Source: Pezicula radicicola
Lineage: Eukaryota; Ascomycota; Leotiomycetes; Helotiales; Dermateaceae
Reading direction: 5' to 3'
DNA: 64,000 nt
NCBI GenBank assembly: GCA_003008705.1
Contig: PDUO01000016.1
Location: forward strand, 807,975 to 871,974
Positions within the stretch are counted from its first letter, which is position 1. Every line of letters begins with the position of its first letter. The notes below the pieces were generated by a model. It was not told the DNA's origin. It saw only the letters and a program-made list of their open reading frames with translations, and made no database searches. Below are positions 46,381 to 57,665 of this stretch, piece by piece. The translations under genes were made by a program, and so were the position numbers.

Positions 46381-47490
46381 ATGTCGTCAAATGCCGTGTA
46401 CCTGATCACAGGTGTAAATCGAGGTGATTACCCCTAACCCCTATTTTAACCGACTCGCTAAACGAGGCCTCACCTCCAAGGAATCGGATACGGGCTCATG
46501 AAAGCCCTCCTCGCACGTCCGAAGACCACAGTCATCGGCACAATCCGCGACAAGACCACCTCGATCTCTACTAAAGATCTCGTACTTGGTACAGACAGTA
46601 AATTTATCATTGAACCACTCTCCAGCACCAGTGACACCACTCACTTCATCAACAAAATTGACATCATCATTGCCAACGCCGGAGGCGCCGCATCTTTTAA
46701 CACGGCCCTCGAAACACCACTCTCTGAACTGCGCGCCGACTTCGAGGTCAACGCGCTTGGTCCCATCAAACTCTTTCAAGCTGCCTGGCCTCTACTGGAG
46801 AAATCAGAAGTTCCGAAGTTCGTGTACATCAGTTCAAGTCTGGGAAGTATTGCGGTTATGGAAAGGGTCCCAGATTTAGCGTATGGTGTTAGTAAGGCTG
46901 CGGCGAATTTCTTTGTTCGAAAGTTGCATTTTGAGTGCCCGGAGTTGGTGGCGATTGCCGTACATCCTGGGTAAGTTTTTCTGCTTTTCTTTCTAAGAGC
47001 TGATTCTAGTATCCTCGTTAGACTTGGCGTAAGTTACCCTGGTCAATTCGGTTTATGAGAGGGCGGGTTTCCCTTGGGAATATCACTCTTAACTGGCAAG
47101 TTAGGTGTGTCTGGTTTAAGTGAAGTAGCTTGCCAGTATTCCCTCATGAATAAAGTCGAGCCATCCAGCCGTTTTGAATAGATCAGCATAGAGTGTGTCG
47201 AAATAGTAGCAGCGTATTTTGATACTATGGTTACTAACAAAAGATTGCGTAGATGGGTGAAAACTGGCAATGGCCAGTCTTTTGCAGACTCGGTTGGCGT
47301 GGCTAAGCCACCGATGACCGTAGAGGAAAGCGTTACAGGTGTACTTACTCAGGTTTGTCTCTCATCACTATCAGTCATTAAATTCTCGAAGGGTCTAGTA
47401 GATTCTGACATCTTCAAGATTGACGCTGCAACGAAACCTACGACTTCTGGCTGTTTCGTTTCGTATGATGGAACTATCATTCCGTGGTAG
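46381..47490 (+). CDS. Short-chain dehydrogenase/reductase, ketoreductase-like
   Basis: Four exons: 46381-46423, 46481-46970, 47253-47352, 47419-47490; 234 aa. NAD(P)-binding motif TGVNRGIGYGLM (about residues 10-21); DIIIANAGGAAS is the NNAG-equivalent; YISSSLGSIAVM holds the catalytic Ser; YGVSKAA holds the Tyr-x-x-x-Lys pair. The C-terminus VHPG-WVKT...MTVEESVTGVL and FVSYDGTIIPW resembles norsolorinic-acid-ketoreductase-type SDRs. Two introns end in AAG rather than CAG/TAG, and intron 2 (282 bp) is much longer than average. No polyketide cluster is near, so a general carbonyl reductase role is likely. Confidence 0.78.
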
Positions 47491-48611
47491 TTGAGTGTGG
47501 ATAACCGCAGAACGATTGCGGAAGCATTTGTTTTTGCCGAGCTTCTTTTTTGCTAAGGTTCATTCGCTTGTTTTTTTATTACCTATGTAGCTGCTCAAAT
47601 CCAAGTTTTTTTTTTCATGATAGGTCACTACGTTTCGTATGATTTCTTAATGGTGGCTTACATGATGGTAACCATAAGTCGTTTTGGTAACGATGACTGG
47701 TGGTATACTATGAGTTGCTCGGCAACAGGGTCGTGGGATAAGTGCTAGCTGGATACTTAATAGTCACTACTTTGCAGCTAATCCAAACTATCCTGTCTTT
47801 ACATCAACAACCCGCAAATTAATATAGAGGTTTAAGGAAAATAAGTCAAGGTACGTGCTTCGGAGATAGACCAACAATATCCACATGTTTATTACACATG
47901 ATACCTCTGTCAGTGTACGTAATTATCAGTAATTCCCAACTGTAGCAAGCACTTCTTTGGAGAGATTGTTCTTAGCAACCTAGGTACCTGTGAGTTTTAT
48001 TTGGCTCAAAAATAATATCAAGCCAGCCCCTGACAAAACACTGTCAAAAGCAGATGTGTAACATAACAGTTAGTAAGTAGATTCAGACCGCTAGAAACGT
48101 ATTATTATGTGATTGCGATACAGATGTGCAACAAAAGAAGTAGTAATCTTAGTATAAGTAGGTCGGGAGCTACAAGAATCTAGTCGGAATACAGCTGCGC
48201 TATATAACCCTGCTGGTAAGGTACCTCCTACCTTGTCACTTAATCTGGCTCCTGCCAAGTATACATAACTGATATCATGCTGCTTTACCTACTTGAGACC
48301 TTTCCTTTGCGTATTGTACGATATTTTGTAAGGAACAAGTGTCCAAGAAGCCAGCAAGCAGTACTAGGATTGAGAGTACCTTGAGGGGAAAGCTATGATT
48401 TTCACTATGCCAAGGAAGTGCTTCTGAAGAGGTTGAGGTCATTCGGATGTTTTAGGTGGATGAAAGATAGGAAATCCTGCGAAGGAAAAACTTTTATAGA
48501 AACAGGTTAGATATGAATTTCATACTATTCTATTAAACCTTTAAAATCCTGAACACCGACATTATCATGGTACCATAAATCAAGGCAATCTAACCTCCAC
48601 GCTTATGCTTC
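47491..48611. other. Intergenic region between convergent genes
   Basis: AT-rich, no gene or RNA recognised. Confidence 0.5.
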
Positions 48612-49679
48612 TTAAACCGACATCTTCATAGCAATGCCTTTATGTGGCTCATAACCTTTGACCACAAAGTCCTCGACCTTCCAATCATCAATACTCCCTC
48701 CCTTTTCTCGCGAGATCTCGAGTTCTGGAAACGCTCTCGGCTCTCTTGTTAATTGTACCTTTAGTGCTTCCACATGGTCCAGGTAAACGTGAGCATCTCC
48801 CATCGTATGTGTGAAAGTGCCCGGTACTAATTCGCAGACGTTTGCTAAAATATGGGTCAAAAGCCCGTAACTAGCAATATTGAATGGTACACCAAGTCCC
48901 ATATCACAAGATCGCTGGTACAGCTGGCAGTGCAAGTGTCCTTTTGGTTTCTCCCCATCTGCGGCGGCCTTTGGGAACGAAACATAGAATTGCGCAAACA
49001 TATGGCATGGCGGCAGTGCCATAAGCTTAAGATCCTTCGGGTTCCATGCACTGAGGATAATCCTGCGATCGTAAGGGTTGTGCTTCAGCTTGTAGATAAC
49101 CTCAGCCAACTGATCAACGCCCTGTCCCGTATAATCCGTCTTCGCATCCACATACTCGGCGCCGAAATGCCGCCATTGAAACCCATAGACAGGTCCTAAA
49201 TCTCCTACTGCTCGGTGTGACAAACCAACGCTGTCGAGGTATTCGCGTGATCCATTACCATCCCATATTTTTATGCCAGCCTCCGAGAGAGGGAGCGACG
49301 AGGTAGAACCTGAAATGAACCATAGGAGTTCGGCAATGACAGCTCGGAGAAAAACGCGCTTGGTGGTAAGGAGGGGGAGAATGGGGGTTCCTTCAGAGGT
49401 AGAGAGGGAGAATTTGAGGGGTTTGGGTGCAAAAATTGAGGTGGTTCCAGTACCTGTTCTTTGGGGGCGGTCAGAAGCAGAATTCGCGGTAGGTACTCGG
49501 CGAGAATCTCATTACCTGTCTGGTCGATGTTCACCAGTTTCGAGAATTTGGCGGATAAGGTCAAGATATTGGAATTCTTCGTGAACCGGTGCTGATTTTG
49601 GACGAACTGCGGTTTCGGGTCTTTTGAGCGTGGCGTCGACTACCGGAGTGGATTCTGGCTCTGTAATTGAAGGAGTCAT
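48612..49679 (-). CDS. CDC21: Thymidylate synthase
   Basis: Two exons, 49679-49517 and 49459-48612, split by a 57-bp intron (GTAATG...AAAG) within [13 protein letters not shown]; 336 aa. [14 protein letters not shown] starts the conserved fold. [20 protein letters not shown] is replaced here by [47 protein letters not shown] (nucleophile Cys), [20 protein letters not shown] and [17 protein letters not shown] complete the site. It makes dTMP from dUMP using methylene-tetrahydrofolate. A longer in-frame start exists at 49862, but [10 protein letters not shown] is preferred because fungal enzymes have a short N-terminal tail. Confidence 0.95.
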
Positions 49680-50213
49680 TGTGCTTTTTGTGTTCAGGGT
49701 GATCTTGCAAGAATTCGAAGAATTGAAAGAATTGAAAATATTGGGGGGGGGCAGACGCGTTGATGATGAAGTAACGAGTAAGTGGACGACGCGACAAGAA
49801 TTTAGATTGCCCCTGTTGGCGCGTGTCCCCCCCTGCCTGCTTGGTTTGGTGGTGGCTGACACTTCCTTCTTTCTTCAATCTCCAACATCTTCATATCGTC
49901 CATCTTCACATTCAATCTTTGGGATCGATCATAGGACCTCGAGATGCGCACTTTACCCTTTCTCTCTGCCAAGGTAAGACGTCTGTTTGTATTTCTCAGC
50001 ATCATTCCATTATATTCTCACGAGTCCCCAAAATGCCTCGGTGCCTCTCTCTAAACTCCCCGAGCGGAAGAATGCCTCTCCGCGTCGAAACAGACCCCTT
50101 CCTTTAGGTCAAGTCGTAAGTCTCCGAGGTCGTTGTATAAGATCTCAATACTTTCCTAATGTCAATTCGCTCCCATTTTCTCAATATATACCGAGTACAA
50201 TACTTCATTCAAA
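49680..50213. promoter_or_regulatory. Shared divergent promoter of thymidylate synthase and the AYR1-like SDR
   Basis: 534 bp between start codons. No MluI-box (ACGCGT) cluster typical of S-phase genes stands out beyond a single ACGCGT near 49755. Confidence 0.4.
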
Positions 50214-51195
50214 ATGCCTCAAAAATCGGTTCTGATCACCGGCTGCAGTGAAGGTGGAATTGGAGATGCTTTGGCCAAATGCTTCCATCGCAAGGGTCTG
50301 AGAGTCTTTGCAACAGCTCGCAATCTTGCCAAGGTTGAACATTTCAAAACAATGGGGGTCGAGGTTCTTGCTCTAGATGTTGTTGACGCAAGTTCCATCA
50401 AGCAAGCCGTCGAGAGCGTCAACAAAGCTACAGGACGCACCTTGGACATTCTGGTCAATAATTCAGGTGCCGGTGCGTGTTTCAAAGTCTTCATCATACA
50501 AATTTTTTTTTTATCGAACTAATGATGATACAGGCTACTCGGTGCCGCTGCTGGATACCAAAGTTGAGAAAGCCCAGAAAATGTTCAATGTTAATGTCTT
50601 TGCACCTGTAGCGGTAACCCAAGCATTCACACCCCTCCTTATGGCGTCTAAAGGCACCGTCATCAATATCGGATCCGTAGCCGGGAACTTCCCACTGTAC
50701 TGGAATGGATATTACAATGCGTCCAAAGCAGCAGTTAACCTTTTGACAGACCAACTCAGATTAGAGTTGGCTCCATTCCAGATCAAAGTCATCTTGGTTG
50801 TCACGGGGGGCGTAAAGTCCAAATTCTTCGAGAATCAGCCATCTGTCACGCTACCAGAGAACTCATATTATTTACCAGCAAAAGAAGACATTGAGTTTGC
50901 AGCTGAAGGAGGCATGGTTAAGGCGCACCAGATGGATGTGGATGTATATGCTGAGAAAGTAGTTAAGAATGCCCTGAGAAGCAATCCTACTACTCGTCAG
51001 AACGCTGGCGGTGGTTCGACGGGGATGTGGCTGTTGATGGTGTTTGTCATAAGGTCACTTTGGGTAAGTAATGCCACTTACTTATGTGATTGACCTTCTA
51101 ATACTTAATAGGAGTTCGGCATTGGACAAATGTGGCGTATGCCCAAGATTACGAAGAAGCTTCAACTGGCAGCAAATTCGAAAACGGCTACATAG
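50214..51195 (+). CDS. Short-chain dehydrogenase, AYR1-like (1-acyl-DHAP reductase type)
   Basis: Three exons: 50214-50472, 50534-51063, 51112-51195; 290 aa. SVLITGCSEGGIGDALAK is the TGxxxGxG nucleotide site, FATARNLAKV the NADP-preferring Arg region, DILVNNSGAGY the NNAG motif, INIGSVAGNFP the Ser, and YYNASKAAVNLL the Tyr/Lys pair. A hydrophobic stretch near the C-terminus (MWLLMVFVIRSLW) may anchor it in the membrane of the ER or lipid droplet, as in yeast Ayr1, which makes lysophosphatidic acid. The substrate is inferred only from the subfamily resemblance. Confidence 0.82.
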
Positions 51196-51998
51196 ATGTA
51201 AAAGATTATCTGTAGGTTTAGTTTAGAAGTTAATAAGCAATCTGGATAAAGCGAGACCTTGCCAGTACACCTTTAATACAAGTTTTGCAACTGTTTTACA
51301 TTTTCCATTTCGTCTACTTATGGGGGGTGACGTGGTGGTGGTGGTAGTCGTCAATTACTTTGAGTCTCACTGAGGAAATTAAAATTGGGATACTAAACAA
51401 GCGACAAGTCAGTTAATTCAAGTGACTTGCTCGAATTAAGTGAGTTACTCAAGTCAAGTGAGTTACTCGAATAAAGTGGGTTACTCAAACTAAGTGAGGT
51501 ACCCAAGGTATTCTGGTATTTTGTTCCAGCTTCAATTTCTACGGCGAGCCAGCAAGTACTTCTTATCAGGAGGCTGTGGCATGGCTCCTTCCTTTCGTCT
51601 TTTCTTCCCTGAGCTCAAAAGAGTGTGGAACGTGATCAGGCAAAACTGAACACAGATATCACAATCCCAACATTCCATACGATTCAATTCATATTACGGT
51701 CTATTTATATTATATCACCCGAGAGCGTCTCATTTTCACGATGGTTCCAGGGTAGAAGACGCCAACAAAGCATCACACTCCAAGTTGTGACTTCGGAATC
51801 AGTTCGAGTCCAAGATCAGCAGGTATCACCATTTGCGCAGAGGGTGTTAGGTTGCGAATCAAGCCGTATGCATTTCCTTGAGCAAGATCGATAAGTTGTA
51901 AGTACCAATCCAATGCCTTTGAGTAATCAACTTGACTTGAGAAACTGAGAAACTCAAGCTAACGTTGAGCCATACAGCACCCACATAAGCTCGACCAA
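51196..51998. other. Intergenic region with minisatellite array
   Basis: Contains the cleanest 18-bp repeat array (51406-51509) and the 5' region of the Zn2Cys6-like gene. Confidence 0.5.
51406..51509. repeat. 18-bp minisatellite array (locus C)
   Basis: Five consecutive 18-nt units from 51420, plus a partial one before: AAGTGACTTGCTCGAATT, AAGTGAGTTACTCAAGTC, AAGTGAGTTACTCGAATA, AAGTGGGTTACTCAAACT, AAGTGAGGTACCCAAGGT. The period is exact with about 20-30% divergence. Confidence 0.9.
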
Positions 51999-52921
51999 AT
52001 GGATCATCCTCGATTGCCTTATCATCCGAGTGTTTCACCAGACCCAACACCATTCGGATCACCCAGACGCAAATGCATCCCATGTGATGATGTGGGGAGT
52101 GATTGTCTTGGCCCGGTCCCAAAATGCGACCGTTGTACCCAAATGAACATACATGACAGCTGGTGTATCTATGACGAGCCTGAAGATTGTCTTCTACCAC
52201 ATGATTTTCAGCGTTTCCTTTGTTCTTCTCAACTTCCATCATTGCATGATCGGCCTCCAAGTCCGGTTAGTAATCAGCGAAGAAGAATATACGGCCCTTA
52301 TCCCTCGCTAGCTTTNNNNNNNNNNNNNNNNNNNNNNNNNNNNNNNNNNNNNNNNNNNNNNNNNNNNNNNNNNNNNNNNNNNNNNNNNNNNNNNNNNNNN
52401 NNNNNNNNNNNNNNNNNNNNCAGCGAAGAAGAATATACGGCCCTTATCCCTCGCTAGCTTTGCCGTCTTCTAGTCGATCGGATAATCAGTTGGATATCTC
52501 ACGTCCCTCATTCCCGGGTGCTAGACTCCGTATTCCTCCTACTTCTTTACGCGACCGACCCGGTAATCATTCAAGAAACAGATCTCCCCCTCTGAAACTC
52601 CCCGATAGTGAGGGCTCTACGCTTTCCGCTTCTCATAGAGATTCCAATGATCAGTCACCAAGCTCAGTTCACTCACCTCTGAGTAGCATGGACCTTGATG
52701 CTCCAGCATCTGATAACCAAATCGACGATCAGCCAGAAAGTGCAGCACCTGACGAGCAACCTGTACCATCTGAGGCTGCATCACCTATACCAGAATCTCA
52801 AACTTCGTCACCTCTATCATCTCCACCACCCTCCCCACAACGTCTACAGTCTCTACCTCCTGTACCGTCACGGAGATCTACTCGCCTTGCAAATCGCAAC
52901 TCTTCAACAGCCGACTCATAG
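51999..52921 (+). CDS. Small Zn(II)2Cys6-like protein interrupted by an N gap
   Basis: The frame opens MDHPRLPYHPSVSPDPTPFG, then has C-x2-C-x6-C-x6-C-x2-C-x9-C (RKCIPCDDVGSDC to IHDSWC), close to fungal Zn2Cys6 spacing. The rest is disordered, rich in Ser and Pro, ending STRLANRNSSTADS. 105 Ns lie at 52316-52420. The 41 bases before the gap (52275-52315) are repeated exactly after it (52421-52461). Removing one copy and the Ns joins the two halves in frame, giving about 258 aa. No fungal transcription-factor middle domain is present; a DNA-binding role is only possible. Confidence 0.6.
52316..52420. other. Assembly gap (105 N), probably false
   Basis: Both flanks carry the same 41-bp sequence beginning CAGCGAAGAAGAATATACGG, as expected when two overlapping contig ends were not merged. 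Confidence 0.85.
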
Positions 52922-53620
52922 TTTGTTGCAGGTTGTTTTGTGCTGGACCCGGAGCTGGAAGCGAAATGTTTTATGGAATGTGGCTAGATAATGGTGTTGT
53001 TAAAGGTTTGGTTGTTTGTAGATACTGAGAATGATAATATTGCGGTCAAGTGAGTGTCCTAGATTAAGTGAGTTATCAACATTAACTAAGTTATCCAAAT
53101 TAAGCGATTTACTCAAACAAGTCAGTTACTTAATCAAGTCAGTTACTCAAATCAAACTAACTACTCAGTACGTCTGTTTTAGTTTCTAGAAACATAGAAA
53201 GTATTATTATATCATTTTATTAATACCCTATTAAAATTCTAGTAGAACTCACATAGCTTCATTCAAGTATCAAATTTTAGCATTGTCCTGTACATGTATC
53301 AAGACATTGTTAAACCAGGGTTGTACAAGTAAAAGCTCGAAAGGGAGTAGTATGTATGCTTAAGATAAAAGGTCTAATAAATTAGCTACTTTTGAAAATT
53401 GATATTTTTGTGTAGTGATACCCTATATATTTTACTATAGAAATCTAGAAAATGGTTTTGTATAATGCAGATACTGTTATGTTGCTAGCGTATAGTACTT
53501 TTATACCGTAGAGTTTGAAATTAGATACGTAGGGGTATAAGGTCTTTTACTTAAGTAATCTGCTTAATTTAAGTAACCGACTTATTTACATTTAATTTAA
53601 AGCATTTGAATAACACCTCA
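52922..53620. other. Intergenic region with minisatellite arrays
   Basis: No gene. Holds locus D (53048-53160) and a weak locus E near 53545-53600 (TTACTTAAGTAATCTGC, TTTAAGTAACCGACTT). Confidence 0.5.
53048..53160. repeat. 18-bp minisatellite array (locus D)
   Basis: About six units: AAGTGAGTGTCCTAGATT, AAGTGAGTTATCAACATT, AACTAAGTTATCCAAATT, AAGCGATTTACTCAAAC, AAGTCAGTTACTTAATC, AAGTCAGTTACTCAAATC. Same orientation as locus C on the other side of the Zn2Cys6-like gene. Confidence 0.88.
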
Positions 53621-55239
53621 TCATCCTGCATAAGTAATCTCCTCACCAGCATCTAAACGTCGTAAAGCTTCCTGAATACCCGGATACTCCCAGTAGAAGG
53701 GGCCATGTTTATAAACCGTAGCCGTATCATTTGAGGATAGAATACCGGCTGAGAGATTTTGTACTATCGATGCTCTAGGTCGACGGACTCGTTCCTGGTT
53801 AGAAATGTGTGTTAGTTGGGAGGTTTTATTCTTGAGATTTTGATAGTTGTGTTTGATTCTGGTGGTTTTAAGAACCCAGAAGATGGCGAGAAAGGGGTTT
53901 TGTGGGGAAGGGTTGAGAGTTTAGAGAGTTTATATACCCATTGTTTTAAAATGTCGTGCACATCTTCACGGCTTACTGAACCAGTATTTAAAAGGGTTAA
54001 TCCTTCGGCGTCCTCGATTGCTTGGTTGGCTCCTTGGGCTTGCTGTGGTACCATTGCGTGTGCTGCGTCGCCTAGTAGAAGTGTGCGACCTCGGACATAT
54101 GTTGGGAGGGGATCTTGGTGCCGGATTTGCCAGAGGCGGATGTTAGGTGCGGTTCTATGTATTATATTAACAAACATACTCGCTTACATGAAAACACAAA
54201 AGAATATGAAGGAAGAGAGATATGAGAAAATGTGGTCGGACAAATAGCTCTTTTAAGTTTGCAGGCGATATTTAATAAGTCAGCTTACCTTATTAGACCC
54301 TTGATACCCTCAGGAAAGTCTTGGAAATGTTCAAGCACCTCGTCTGCGGTCCTGGGCTCGTTTCTGGTCGCTGGCGTTTTAAGCGAGCTGTCGGGAACTA
54401 ATACGACAAAGTTGTACAGCGAGAAATCACGGTACGGATAAATAGCCATGGATCGGTGAGAGCCATCGACGGCGGCCATTAGTCCCAGGAAAGGTCGTTG
54501 AGTGTCAAAAAACTTGGGGTAAAGGCGTACTGCATCCTCGGTAGGAATTGAGAAGCGGAAGGCTGATGATCCTGATGCTTTTGGTGGACTTATGGTCTGC
54601 TCGTCTATGACGAAGGATCGCACGATAGAATTGATGCCATCGGCACCTGGGATGCAGATTAGCAATGAGATAGATTTCAGAGCGGGACGGCACACCTATC
54701 ACCAAATCGGACTCGTAGGTAGACCCGTCTTTCAACGTGACTACCCCCATATCAGGATCAACATGGACGACTTCTGCTTCAAACACAACTTTTGCAGGCT
54801 CTCCATTAATACCTAACTCCGCGCTTGGAGCCGTTGCAAGCCTCAAGAATTCCTTTTGTAACTCAGCACGACTGTTCGATGTCCAAGAGTCACCATACTC
54901 TTCTTTCCAATTCAGAGCGTGCTCATGGAAAAGTATCTCTGCTTTAGTCCACATGCTCACAAGGTCTATTCCACAACAGCCGACGTTTTTGCGGTTCAGG
55001 CCTAGCTTGTCGAGGAATAACATGTTGCTGGGTCCGAGAAGGAGAGCAGCGCCAAATTCAACGGTTTGTGGTGTGCGCTCTAGGATCGTCACGGTATGAT
55101 GGGTGCGCAGAACACGCGCTGCTAGAGCTCCTCCTAGACCCCCGCCAACGATGGTGACACGAAGACCTTTTGGAGTTGTGGTAGTAGAAGTAGATACTTC
55201 GACCTTCGAAGTCATAGGTTCTACCGATGTTTGAGCCAT
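53621..55239 (-). CDS. FAD-dependent monooxygenase, salicylate-hydroxylase-like
   Basis: Four exons: 55239-54696, 54646-54289, 54154-53938, 53794-53621; 430 aa. RVTIVGGGLGGALAARVL is the dinucleotide GxGxxG; DLVIGADGINSIVR the DG motif; RTLLLGDAAHAMVPQQAQGA the GD motif with NQAIEDAEGL. These mark class A flavoprotein aromatic hydroxylases. The introns at 53795-53937 and 54155-54288 are long for this genome (143 and 134 bp). Likely a cytosolic, NADPH-dependent hydroxylase of an aromatic substrate; the substrate is not evident and there is no neighbouring ring-cleavage gene. Confidence 0.85.
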
Positions 55240-56192
55240 CTTGTCTTTCGGCGCTTTCTTCCACTCCAGATAGTTGAGTATCTAGATTTCTCAAGTACCC
55301 AGGTAAGTAGTTTTAATTGATAGTAAAATATAGACTGGAAAGTGTTAGTATTTTGGTAGAGTCAAGATCGAAGTTTGGGTTGCCTACTGACTATCTTGAT
55401 ATAGATATAGATATAGTATGCAATCAATCTGGTCTGTCTCTCAGAAGCTTCAGATTTCCTTTCTTCTGCGGGCTGTTGAGTTAGATAAGAGCAACTACTA
55501 GTAAGGTCTGCTGACGCACTCGACACCCAATTGTCATTGCTATTGTTCAGGGCTATGTCATCCACATTTTTATCTGTATGTCGTACCGCTCTGAACGATG
55601 ACATTTGCTCTCCTAGGTTGTACAGCAGACAGCAAATAGGCATAACATCGGTCACAAATCTAAAAAGTTAGTTATACTCTTCACCGCTGTAAGAAAACTC
55701 CACCGCGTTGATAAGTATTAGATGAACTGAATTCCCTTGAGATAAGCCCGATTCGCAGTTACAATGAGAGGCCGGCAGAAAGTTTTCTCGTTATCTTCGC
55801 GACTTGACCACTCCTACCCTCTTTTGATGCCGGCGTGAATCCGGCTTCTCCTCGCTAAAGTATATCGCAGTACAGATGAGCTCACCAAGCGGAGACCCCG
55901 TACGTAAACGGAACGTATCTTGCAATCTACCCCAATTAAACCGGATAACGAGTGAAATTTAAGGTTTGCAAAGGCCCTTGACTGCATATGATACTGGTAT
56001 CAGCTGTCGGTACAGCAAAGTATGATATATTGAATACAGGTACCACCCCACATACTTACCTGCAGTATAGAAGAATTCTTGTGTGCATCTTCCGTTTTTC
56101 CTCTCACTCAACAGTCGGACTAAATCCAAAACTTTATCTTCATTACTCAATTGGTTTTCTCCAGCTTAGAACTCGACCAAAATCAAGCAATC
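55240..56192. promoter_or_regulatory. Divergent promoter region of the monooxygenase and sulfotransferase-like genes
   Basis: 953 bp without a gene; a short GATATA tandem lies at about 55399-55415. Confidence 0.4.
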
Positions 56193-57230
56193 ATGGCATC
56201 GACAGAAGAAAACAAGCGCTTTCTTCTAGTCACTTACCCTCGCACCGCATCGAATCTTCTGCTGAAAATGCTAGCACTGCAAACGCAACCCAATGTTTTG
56301 TGCAATTCGCAAGACCCGCAAGGAGGAAATGGATATTTCTTCCTTCGTAATCAGTTTCTGAAAAGCAAACTGGGAACCCACGGGAATGATATGAAGGGAT
56401 GGACGGAAATGCAGAAAACCGAGTTGATGGAGAGCACCCAAAGCTGCTTCAACGAGCTCGAAGAATATGTGAAAGAGGCAGGAGCCCAAGGAAAAATAGC
56501 TTTTGTTAAGGAGCACATCCATTTCCTTACCGAGCCGAGTGCCCAGAATCGATTCCTTTTCGGCGACAGCAGTGACCAAGAACCCTGGACTGTTCAGCTT
56601 CCAAGAAGTTATGGTGGAGGCAGCCGTAGTCTTGGGAACGATACCATATTTCCTGACGAGTTCTTGCAAACCTGGCGCCCAACATTTCTCATTCGACATC
56701 CAGCCTTAGTTTTTCCTTCGTACTATCGAGCATGTCTGGATATGCCTCACTTCAAGTCGACCGACAACCAATTCAATCTTTTTATGACTTTTACTTGGCA
56801 ACGGAGGTTATATGACTGGTACCATCAGCGCTCCAGTGGGAATGCAGACGACAGTAACGTTTGGCCGCTTGTCCTTGATGCGGATGATGTGATTGCTGAA
56901 CCGACTGTTGTTACTCAATACTGCGATATTCTCGGGATCGACCCTTCGAAGTTGAAATTCGAATGGGCACCTATGACTGGTGAGGAGAGAGCTAAGATAA
57001 AGAACCCGGCTGTAGAACGGCTTCTTTCGACTATACTGGCTTCATCTGGAATTCAAAAGGACAAAGTAGCAGCGAATATCGACATTGGCACCGAAGCTGC
57101 GAAGTGGAGGACAGAATTTGGGGAGACCGCCGGCGCGAAGATGGAAAACTGGGTTCGTAATGCTATGCCAGACTATGAGTATATGAAAGAAAGGAGATTG
57201 AGAGCTAAGCAAACATCACTAAAAGGCTGA
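56193..57230 (+). CDS. P-loop sulfotransferase-like protein
   Basis: Intronless, 345 aa from the ATG at 56193. RFLLVTYPRTASNLLLKML fits the 5'-phosphosulfate-binding P-loop, and RPTFLIRHPALVFPSYYRAC the 3'-phosphate-binding strand-helix (Arg-His-Pro and Ser). WPLVLDADDVIAEPTVVTQY and YCDILGIDPSKLKFEWAP are typical of the fungal branch. Many fungal members have no assigned substrate; PAPS-dependent sulfation of a small molecule is the family inference. Confidence 0.75.
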   Translation: MASTEENKRFLLVTYPRTASNLLLKMLALQTQPNVLCNSQDPQGGNGYFFLRNQFLKSKLGTHGNDMKGWTEMQKTELMESTQSCFNELEEYVKEAGAQGKIAFVKEHIHFLTEPSAQNRFLFGDSSDQEPWTVQLPRSYGGGSRSLGNDTIFPDEFLQTWRPTFLIRHPALVFPSYYRACLDMPHFKSTDNQFNLFMTFTWQRRLYDWYHQRSSGNADDSNVWPLVLDADDVIAEPTVVTQYCDILGIDPSKLKFEWAPMTGEERAKIKNPAVERLLSTILASSGIQKDKVAANIDIGTEAAKWRTEFGETAGAKMENWVRNAMPDYEYMKERRLRAKQTSLKG

Positions 57231-57665
57231 GAGTAGGAGAGAAGGGAAGAGATATGGATTGACTCTGCTAGTTGGCCACGTACTTTTGGATTTACCCATC
57301 GGTTTTTGTAGTGGAAGTGTCACATAGGTAGACTATTTGATATGAATTAATGAACCTTGGATATTTCATTTGCCTTAACGGTTACTGAGCCGACAAACTG
57401 TGGTACCGAAAGCACATGGAGTATCAGCGCCATGGACGCCAATGCGGGATAAAATGTGGCGATGAGGAAGGAGGCCCTAGTCTGGGTGTTCAGAAACTGC
57501 ATGTTCCTTCCCTATATGACTCGAACGGCAAGGCAAGACAAGCGAGGGAACAATTTCAGGAAGACGTTGTGCTTCCAAAAAGAAGAAGCCAATCTCAAAT
57601 CCCTATATAAGAAAGATTCAAGATAGGATAATTGAAATAGAAAGACAGAGTAGAAAAAGAAAGGA
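57231..57665. other. Intergenic region
   Basis: 3' side of the sulfotransferase-like gene. Its end holds the A-rich tract that is the T5 terminator of the minus-strand tRNA-Ser (57658-57654). Confidence 0.5.

Noticed and set aside
51406..53160. CRISPR-like array
   Set aside because: Units are contiguous 18-bp tandem repeats without spacers, in a eukaryotic genome.
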